From NCBI GenBank assembly GCA_035235625.1, contig CP141149.1, positions 6,912,893 to 6,976,892 on the forward strand: 64,000 nucleotides of DNA. Reading direction: 5' to 3'. The notes under the pieces are model-generated. The model was not told the origin of the DNA. It saw nothing but the letters and a program-made list of their open reading frames with translations, and searched no databases. Below are positions 55,116 through 64,000 of this stretch, piece by piece (the stretch's first letter is position 1; each line of letters starts with the position of its first letter). The translations under genes and the position numbers were made by a program. The DNA comes from Saururus chinensis. Taxonomy: Eukaryota > Streptophyta > Magnoliopsida > Piperales > Saururaceae.

Positions 55116-56210
55116 ATGGCGCACGGTTCTCGTCCTAAAGTTCCGAAGAAGAGGAAGGGAGCCTCTTCTACTTCGCATGCTTCATCATCTACTACCGCCG
55201 CTGCCGATCTACATCTTCGTCCTACTGTTTACGAGCGACAGGTGGAGTTTGTCCCCATCATTATTGCTGCCCAGTCATGGCTTATGGAGCGAGAGGATTG
55301 GTACTCCTTTTTCTCACAGATTGCAGCCCCTGATGCTTGCGTACATCATGAGCAGGTCCGATCTTGTTATGCATCCGCCGTTCTTAATAAGATGGGATAT
55401 ATTGTCAGCACCGTTGGAGATATTATGATCACTGTCACACCAGATCTTATAGCTGCAGTGATGGGTCTTGCGCGCTCCAGCTTCACTTCTCCCTCTTTTG
55501 CTGATTTTGCTTTTCCTGATGAGTATACTATCACAGGGACTCTTATGGGATAGGAGCGAGGCCCATGTCTCACATATGGATTGCCAGCTTCTCTCATGAC
55601 ACGGGACTATCATTTTGCACATCTGATATTGGAGTATGACATTTGGTTCCACTGTCATGAGAAGGTTGACTTCACCTTAGCTCGCCTTCTTTATATTCTG
55701 GGTCGTGCGGAGCGGATTCACATCGACTTGCCCTCCTTTGTCTTCGCACGGATGGCAGATATAGTTTCTGGACTAGTGGATGCTCGATTAGCTTTTCCTT
55801 TTCTTTTGGAGCGGATTTTTGTTCACTTTCATTTGGATTTTCCTTCATATGCACCCACGAGCCAAGGTTTAGGGGTCATTTCCCAGGCGACCCTAAACCG
55901 GATGATCACACATCGTCCGCCTCGACCAACATTGGATGAGGTGAATGAGGAGGAGCCAGCCCCAGAGGGTGTACCAGAGGTTGCAGCTGAGCAGCACATT
56001 CCTGCACATGCTAACGACTCTTTCCTGGAGATGGAGCATCGTCTTCGCGGACATATTGATTCTTCTCTAGCACAGTTTCAGACGAGGCTTACTGCCCATA
56101 TAGATGCTCAAATGGCTACTCAGATGACTGAGATGAGGGGACTTATACAGGGACTCGCTGATTTGATTCGTAGCCAATCAGCTCCGGCAGATGCAAATGA
56201 TAGTGACTAG
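55116..56210 (+). pseudogene. Athila 3' ORF (envelope-position, 'putative plant transposon protein' type)
   Basis: Two pieces in one frame: 55116-55553 (145 residues, ending at TAG 55551-55553) and its continuation to TAG 56208-56210, about 364 codons in all. The stop fits TGG-to-TAG. The N-terminus carries a basic KVPKKRKG, like a nuclear localisation signal. A central globular region follows (YERQVEFVP...DWYSFFSQI, DIMITVTPDLIAAVMGL). The C-terminus is acidic, with an amphipathic helix-forming stretch (residues about 305-350). I see no signal peptide or hydrophobic membrane segment, so although it occupies the env position of Athila, an envelope role is not supported by sequence. Confidence 0.8.
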
Positions 56211-57941
56211 AGTTATACTGATGCCGATGATTCTGATGACGCTGATATTTAGCTGTGCAGGGGCTACTTTTATCTTTTCTTTTCTTTATTTTTTTATTTT
56301 TTTTATTTTTATTTTAATTTTAATTTTTATTTTTTATCTCTTTTCTGGTAGATTGGTATTTTAGGTTTGGGAAATTGCTCTTTACCTGTATGTTTCTCAT
56401 GTTTTCTCCAATCCTATGTACTTCATTTTCAGATTAGTGGATTAGTTATGCTTTCAGGTGATATCTTTCTTTCCCTCTCTTATTCTTGTCATTGTAGTAT
56501 ATATTTTCTTTAACATTGAGGACAATGTTCAGTTTAGGTTTGGGGGTGTAGCAAGATATTTTTCTTTATTATTTTTCTTTTAGGATGTTTTAGAGTATTT
56601 TTTTGTTTTTCTTTTGTGTTCTTTTCTTTTAAGTAGTTTTTATCGCTTATTTTCTTTTAAAAGTATATATTTGTTTTTAAAGAGATCAATTTCATGAAGA
56701 AAGTTCAAGTACTTAATTAAGTGATGAAAATGATTAAGTGAGCAATTTCTATTTTATTTTCATTATCTTAGATAATTGTGCTTATATTTTTAAATCACAT
56801 TTCACACACATGAAACTTGTAGGAATATAATTTTATGATTTATTACTTGTAATCTTAGTGGGATATCTTTAACTAAGCATATATTTTTGAAAACTTGGCA
56901 ATTGAGTAATTTTTAATATTTTATGATAGATCTTTATGCTTAGCTTTTATTTGAAAAAAAAATGGGATAAGTGTGTATAAAAAAAAGAATGAAAAAAAAA
57001 TGAAAAAAAAATGAAAAAAAGTTGAAAAAAATAGATTGAATGAGAAAAAAAATGATGAAAAAAAATATAAAAAAATAAAGGTTTGTTTCTCTTTTTACTG
57101 AGTAACCGGACCTTGTGCCTAGGCAAGTATAAGGGATCGCGTCAAAAGGTGAAAAGTTGAGATACATTCTTTTATGACTTACTTGGTTCTGTAGCCTTTA
57201 TAGTTCGAGTTATTAAGCCTGAGGGGTGTTTCAACACCTAGTGCCTTGAGCCAACTGGATTAGGGACACTGGCCCAACACTTGTTACATGGACTATTTAG
57301 AAAGCTTAATAGAACTAAGTATTGCACAAGTCATATTTTGATGTATATTATGCTCTTATTCCCTAAATTTAATTAAAATTTGAAGGCTATTACATGAGGG
57401 TTTATTATGAGATGTTAAGGATGAAAGATTGTCATTGTTATATTTTTCAGTTAGTGAACTTAAATGAGCTTGGTTAATGGGTCACATAAGATATGCTTGT
57501 TAATAAAGAGTGAAATTCTATGACTACAAAGTTTCTACACTTTATGTTTTTAAAATGTATATATATAGTTGCACAATTATTTCTAAGATGGGGTTATAGA
57601 ATGGATTATTCCTTACTTGAAAGTGATCAGATCTTAATTGTTTACTTGTTTCAAGTATTTGTGGTTGGTTCTTTTTAAAAATAGTTATGTGTTTTTAAGA
57701 CAAGATTATTTTTCGAATTTTTTTTTTTTTTAGGTTTAGATGTTTGTGGGTATCATTACTGCAAACCCTCACGAGACACAACTCGTCCAACTAGGGACAC
57801 CTAGGGGTTTAAAGGCTTGTTGCATACGCTAAATGCAATCGTGATTCCCTAGGAAAGTGGTTTTTATTTATTTTTAGATTAGTTGTTTTACTTTGTTTTT
57901 GTTATGCTCGAGGACTAGCAAAATATAGGTTTGGGGGTATT
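56211..57941 (+). other. Athila 3' non-coding region with two polypurine-like tracts
   Basis: T-rich run 56270-56340 and an A-rich (gaaaaaaaatg)n microsatellite at 56953-57075. The motif gaggacaatgttcagtttag followed by gtttgggggtg (56518-56548) resembles the second one, aggtttgggggtatt, at 57928-57942 next to the 3' LTR. The latter is the functional PPT by position. No ORF in this stretch is credible. Confidence 0.75.
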
Positions 57942-59294
57942 TGATAAGTATGAAATCTATATCTATTTTATATGTCTTTTTACCTTATTTGCTAGTATAG
58001 ATTAGGTTAATTTAGAGTTAATTATGGTTTATTTAGATTAAGATAGATATTAGTATTTTAGTTTAATTATTAATAATTTTGTAGTTATTAGTTGTTTAGA
58101 CATGTATTTAAATCAAGATGAAATTTTAATTACTTTCTACATGTCTAAAATATGGTATTTTATGTTTTGTAGGTAAAGTACGCTTATCGAAGTACTTGGA
58201 CGATGTTTGAAATGATTAAAAATAATCTTCACATGCTTAAAAGTGATTTGGACAACTTTTCGGAGTTATAAACAAGTTAGAAATTAATATGGACACGAAG
58301 GAAAGCTTAATGAACAGAATATGAACTGTCCAGGAAAACAGAAACACTGTAGCCGATCGATCAGGGTCACTTACCGATCGATCGGGATAACGTGCAGTTT
58401 CCTTGTTTGACCCAAATTCCAATCCTTTTCATATTGGACTTCTTCCTACAGATCTTATGCTTATAAAAAGACATATTTGGCTTAAAATTGGGGGATTCCA
58501 GTAGATTTTATGAAGAGAAAAAGGAAGAAGAAGATGGAAGAGAACTCAAAGCTTTCAATGGAGATTCAAGTGCTTTCTTCTACAATGGAAGGCTAGACTT
58601 TTCTTTTACTTAGGAGTTGATGAAGCTATAGATAAGTTTCAGTTTCTTTTTTTTTAATTTAGATCTCAGTTGTGAATGATGACAATTGTATGATATGGAT
58701 TTCCTTTTTAATGGAAGAGCTTTTAATGTTTATTGAAGTCTATATTGATTTATTGTCTTGTAGATGATAGATTGATGTGGTTTTGATATTTGCATCGATT
58801 CTAATTTTTGTGATTTAGATGAGATGGTCATACAATAGTTTTAATGTTCAGATAATTAATGACTTGGATGAGTTATACTAAGATTAGACGGGTCATGCCT
58901 ATAGCTAGTTTAGTGTAGATGATCCGTGCTAGTGTCGAAGATAGTTCATGCCATGGAAGTTAATTAATGATTCTTTTTGAAGTAATTCTAGCTTGTAGCT
59001 GAGAATACTTGTTCATGTTCACACTAGATTTAGATTAAGAGTTAAGGAATTGTTATGGTTCTATAGTGGATTCAATTTCCTAAGTAAATTCCATCAAATT
59101 AATCTCTTATTTTTAAACTAGTTGATTTCTTTCTTTTGCTTAATTTAAGTTTAAGTTGTTTTTAGTTTGTAATCAGCAAATTCCTATTTAGATTTAGTGA
59201 TAATCCATCCGTCCCTGAGGTTCGACAACCCTTAAATACTTATCCTAGTACAATTACCTTGTACACTTGCAAAGGGTTTAATTATAAACGATCA
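57942..59294 (+). repeat. Athila 3' LTR
   Basis: TGATAAGTATG to AAACGATCA, about 99% identical by eye to the 5' LTR. Differences include T/C, A/G and short T-run changes. Confidence 0.95.
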
Positions 59295-59857
59295 ACGAGT
59301 TGTGTACTTGTCTTGCGGATTGTGAAAATGTTATTATGAGTGTCATCTGGACCCTGAGAATCCAATGTGGTATGCCGTGTACACCACTACCACGTGTTAT
59401 AGGGTTCTTTGTGTGAGAACTCGGGCTCTTCCCTCCATAGGAGATGGCCTTGGGCGAACACCCCTGCTCTAGATTCTCTTTGTGAGAATGGGACATCCTT
59501 GGCCAGGATCGTCGAGGGCGAGCAACATTAGGGATTGACAACCCTGAACTTTCTTTAATTCTTATATAGAATTCTGGATCATGACACGCCTTTGTGGCCT
59601 TGTCTATGCTCCCGTCTGTGTGACACCAAATTGTGATTACTCCTTGATGGAGGTTGTTATGATATGATGCATGTGGGAATATGTATGTTAGAGATACATC
59701 CATACAGGTTGATTATGATATAATGCATGTGGGAATATGTATGTTAGAGATACATCCATGCAGGTTGATTATAATATAATGCATGTGGGAATATGTATGT
59801 TAGAGATACATCCATGCAAGTTGATTATGATATGATGCATGTGGGAATATGTATGTT
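59295..59857 (+). repeat. Family B LTR, second copy (continued)
   Basis: Resumes with the ACGAG duplication and parallels the inverse of 23450-22860 ('ggccaggatcgtcgagggcg' against the inverse of 'cgccctggacgatcctggcc'). It runs into the 57-bp tandem array (59640-59857, in the orientation gatatgatgcatgtgggaat). The array is cut at 59857 by the second family E unit. Confidence 0.75.
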
Positions 59858-62800
59858 TGTAACGCCCGAGATTTTTCATCCCTTTTTCTCTTAAAACTCA
59901 TAGAAATTTTTTTTTCCATAAATCGGAGTCAAAACGATAAAATCAAAACCTATATAAACATTTTATAATTTAAAACATCATACGGTTAAACATTGTACTG
60001 TCAAATCAAATATCCTCAGGCGCTACTTGAAAACACACGTACGAATAAATTGCTACGATCATAGACTTTTAAATACAACTCACTCTCCCAGGCATCCCTG
60101 AGTACAAGTCCCATAACAGTCCACAGACTCATCCAAATGAAAGTCCAGAATAAACATCATAATGTCTCGTCTCACCCAATACAGGAGATCGTGGCACAAA
60201 CAAACTCACAATGAGTCAAGCAAATACCTGAGTCAACGGGAATCAATCCACCGCTGAAATGAGCGTCCATCTCCAGGAGCTCTCCGCACAACCTGCAAAA
60301 CCTCCCGTACAATGGGGCTAAAAAGAAGTAGGGTGAGTATTTTCATACTCAGTAGGAAAATACCCAGTAGGGGAAATCCCAACGGTGAACTCCATAAGTT
60401 CATAATCACATGCGTCATGCAACTCAAACATGAAGCAGTCAACATAACATAATCAAATCGTGCACATACGCATACGATCATACCAAAGGCACCATCGTGC
60501 CAAAATCATACCAAGGCACCATCGTGCCAAAATCATACTATCCAATCAACTTACACAAACACCCTTATCTAGGGTCATACAAACTTACACAAATACCCTT
60601 ATCCAGGGTCATACAAACTTACACAAATACCCTTATCCAGGGTCATACAAACTTACTCGTACCACTGTACGTATACTCATACAACATACACATACTTGTA
60701 CGACCTTACTCGTACAATCGTATGCTCACTCATACAGCTTACACATACATGTACGACCTTACTCGTACAATTAGACTCGTACAACCTTACTCGTACAGTC
60801 TGCACAAAATCATACTTACTGTCTTACTCAGAAACATATTCTCACAATCATACTCATACTCTTACAGTCGTGCTCATACTCATACGCTTACAGTCCTGCT
60901 CATACTCATACTGTTGTACTCACACTCATACAGTCGTACTCATAATCGTACACATATCAACGACCACTGAATCTCATTACAACTAATAAACTCCAGCGTC
61001 GAAATGGAAAAGAATGCCACTGGGGCAACACCTTAACCTCCGGGGAGTGACTAGACGCCATGGACTTTTCCGAAGGTAAGGTACACCAATGCTCATGGGG
61101 CACTGGATCAAATAGGTAAGAGTAGATCCATGATACTACTTACCTGAGCGCGCAAACATAAACACCCACACATAAGGGGTCAAACAGTTGCCCACCATAA
61201 TGGGTCTTATAGTGCCATAGAATTGCCCACCATAATGGGTCTTATAGTGCCAGAGAATTGCCCACCATAATGGGTCTTATAGTGCCAGAGAATTGCCCAC
61301 CATAATGGGTCTTATAGTGCCATTGCCACTCTTGGGCAGAAAACATACAGTGCCACTTGGGCAGAAACGTACAGTGCCACTCTTGGGCGGAAACATACAA
61401 CGCTCTCAACAGAGCATCAAACGTCTGTGCTTACACAACACACAGACCAAATCAGAAACATACGTCGCTCTCAGCAGAGCATCAGACATCTGGGCTTCAT
61501 ATAGCACGCAGAAGTCAGAAACGTACATTGCTCTCAATAGAGCATCAAATGTCTAGGCTTCATATAGCACGCAGACCAAATCGGAAACAACGTCGCTCTC
61601 AGCAGAGCATCAGACGTCCGGTGCTCTACACAGCACACAGACAACATCCCGCAGGATAAACACCATGACAAGACATGATAAATGCTCGGCCGACTCATTA
61701 GCGGCCAGCTCAAACACGGAACTGAATCCATCGAACCCTCAGGTCTCAAACTCACAACACTATCATTAGTTGTGCTTATAATTCAAGTTTGAATTAAGTA
61801 CATTATGCGATACAATTATGCCACACAAACTCACAGTCCTCAACTGGTCAAACTGAAGCTGAGCCCGATCCGAAACCCAAGTTCGTCAGGGCAGCAGACT
61901 TCACTTACCCGTCCACATCATGGACAAAACTCATCGTACAACCAACCCTTACAGTCTTACACACTTCGCCATCCATCTTATGGCCAAATCAGCTTACACT
62001 GACATCCTCAAATAATGCTCCTCAGAGCCAACCCAGTTGTCGCCCTCTTACTTATATCTCACTTATTATACTTATTTTTCACTTCATAATCTATACGTTA
62101 TGCTTGTACAATTATGAACACTCTTACTGTCTGACAATCGTCCAACATACAATCCACCCCAAACTGATCCATTCTAATCCTTGCCCATCATACTCATATC
62201 CTCTGTCATACGCTTACACAACCGTATCCAAATTCAGACAAGGTCTCTGTCACCTCTTACTGCCCATCGCCCATACTCTGCCCACATACACTTACACATA
62301 ACCATACCATAGGCAAAAAGCCATCATACATACGTATGTCTCACACATACGTACAACATACACATACGGTCATACATACATAACTTACAACATGCACGCT
62401 AGCCATCACTAGCACATGCATACATCAAACATACACGCTAGTCATCACTAGCACATGCATACATCAAACGTACACGCTAGTCATCACTAGCACATGCACA
62501 CACATTCAAACATACTCCAAACATGCACGCTAGCCATCACTAGCACATGCATAATTCATACGTAGCATACTGCCATATTTGCTAGCCATCGCTAGCGCAT
62601 ACATAATCCACACCCATAAAACGTGCATACATCTCATGCATATCAATCATACCATACAATCATGCTTATACGCACATCATGCAATCGGATTGTTACTTAA
62701 CATCCAAGCATGGAATCATACAATCCTAGCATGCTGCTACTCATTCAAAGCATGCTTCATGAATTTACGAGTTCAAAGCTCCCCTACCTCGTAATCATGA

Positions 62801-64000
62801 CGTTCGATGGCGAGCACACGACGGTGGCGGCGTCGGTGGCGGAGTTGGTGGTCAAAACCATTGCCTGTCTGAAAGAGCTGCTGTCCCGAGGGTTTTAGGA
62901 TGCGCCAGAACTATCACAGCCAAACAGAGTGTCAAAAATCAATGCGGTAAAACCCGCAATCCACGGTGGCACACTAGGGCGGCCGAGAGAAATATCATGC
63001 CAACATAAGTGGCGGTGCGACCAGATGTCGAGGGTGTACACTGAAGATCGACCGATGGCTAAGACGTGCTCAGCCGGCCACAAAGACGTCGAAATCGGCT
63101 GTGGACAGCACCCAACGGCGACGATTTCGGTCAACAAAGGCCCACATATGGGCGGAGAGCGTGGGGCAACGCTCGAGAATCAAAGGAGAGGTGGAGGACG
63201 GCTCTAGTGATCAACTCCACTCGGTGGCAAAGCCAACCGATGGTTAGGCGGCATGAATGCGGCGCCTAAACCCAGAAGTACACGCGTGGCCACATGCGCA
63301 CGTGGCCCAAAGGGCGGGGGAGAGGGCTGAACGGAGACGACCCCAGGCCCACAAAAGCCAACAAGGCTAAGGCCCTTAGCTGTGGCCAATCTAAGCGGCA
63401 ACATCGCTGATCGCCACCCACAACCAATACTCATGGTGCGGGCGGCTGTGCATCTCGCACGGTAGAGAGCAGGGGGAGGGTTCAAGGTCGAGCAAAGGCC
63501 ACGAGGCCGTCACTGGCCAAGGCCTGAGCAGGTGAACTCGTCCACCTTCTGTCACGGTAAGTCATACAAATTCTTGCCCGAGGCCATCCGGTACCGACGG
63601 CGTAAAATGGGCAAGAAGGGTCAATGGCACACATGCCGGTAAGGCGGACTAGCTGCGGCTACGGGCCGCAAGGCTGAACAAGACCCAGAGGGGTGGCCCA
63701 TTGGCATCACCGGGCTGGGGCGGAGCCAAACTAAGTTCCACCAATTCAAATCCGGCATCCGATTGATAACGTCAGTCACAATGTCCAAAACGGGCGTAGG
63801 CCAAAAATAGGGGACAACCTGGGAAAACCCATAAGGGCAGAGCGGCCATGGGGTCGGAGGCTAAATTGATCCAGGTGGGTGGGGCCATCGCCAGGCTGGG
63901 GCGGAGCCCACAGTGGTCAAGTCACCCTCACCCGCCAACGATGGCGGTGCTAGCCCAACGGAAAATCCACCCACAGTACCGCGCAAATCGGACTGGGCGG
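59858..64000 (-). mobile_element. 4961-bp LTR-like unit, family E, copy 2 (incomplete at window edge)
   Basis: Starts TGTAACGCCCGAG, matching 31653 onward through all minisatellite blocks to about 63865 (counterpart about 35690). There the two copies diverge in the GC-rich part. The 5 bases before it are ATGTT (59853-59857); the other end is outside the window. Small indels and scattered substitutions separate the copies. No credible coding region is present. Confidence 0.85.

Larger units (their letters stand above)
46932..59294 (+). mobile_element. Complete Athila (Ty3/gypsy) retrotransposon
   Basis: 12363 bp bounded by LTRs of 1355 bp (46932-48286) and 1353 bp (57942-59294), with a perfect duplication ACGAG (46927-46931 and 59295-59299). 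The order is LTR, PBS, gag, protease, RT, RNase H, integrase, spacer, extra 3' ORF, PPT and LTR, which is the Athila layout. By eye the LTRs differ at about 15 positions, roughly 1%, so insertion was recent. All coding parts lie in one frame without frameshifts but are interrupted by six stop codons. Confidence 0.95.

Overview
This window is repeat-rich nuclear DNA of a flowering plant. The evidence is one intron-containing plant gene, several lineages of plant LTR retrotransposon (Ty1/copia, Ty3 chromovirus and Ty3 Athila) and a Mutator-like transposase. I cannot place the species more precisely. There are no bacterial operons, rRNA genes or CRISPR arrays, and I saw no tRNA genes.

Gene. The only host gene that looks intact is on the minus strand from 12945 to 4116. 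It is a DnaJ/HSP40 co-chaperone of the plant dnaJ 6 (animal DNAJC9) type. Eight exons join in frame to 287 codons with GT-AG borders throughout. Its first intron is 6.5 kb, and most of that is a 4.4-kb composite retrotransposon (6445-10865, target duplication TCATA) plus a solo LTR. A 3.75-kb solo LTR (13393-17146) lies about 450 bp upstream of the start codon.

Left of the gene: 1-1228 is a decayed copia pol, followed by its LTR. A foldback MITE and a possible hAT-like element lie downstream of the gene.

17.1-31.1 kb is a nested stack. A chromovirus pol fragment is cut by a long-LTR fragment (18034). That fragment holds a chromovirus-type retrotransposon (18465-27947, duplication CATAA) carrying a piece of a host acetolactate synthase gene. 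Its 5' LTR holds a 5.2-kb solo LTR (21787-26957, duplication ACATG), which in turn holds an Athila solo LTR (25038-26469, duplication TTAGG). A Mutator-like transposase remnant (30731-30910) continues at 39606, beyond the next insertion.

31.1-44.8 kb: a long solo LTR (31145-39605) contains a 4961-bp LTR-like unit (31653-36613, duplication GATCG) full of minisatellites. A further solo LTR (40572-44115, duplication GTGAC) contains a second Athila solo LTR (41353-42770, duplication CATAC).

44.8-64.0 kb: a long LTR beginning at 44814 was split by a complete 12.4-kb Athila element (46932-59294, duplication ACGAG). This has near-identical LTRs, PBS, gag-pol, an extra 3' ORF and polypurine tracts. 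Its frames are free of frameshifts but carry six nonsense codons, all explicable as C-to-T changes. A second copy of the 4961-bp unit starts at 59858 and runs off the window.

The most notable finding is the acetolactate synthase segment inside the retrotransposon. Next are the shared odd architecture of the two composite elements (a U3 stub of about 37 bp followed by an inverted segment) and the group of very long, minisatellite-rich LTRs. All element boundaries, duplications and divergences were read by eye.
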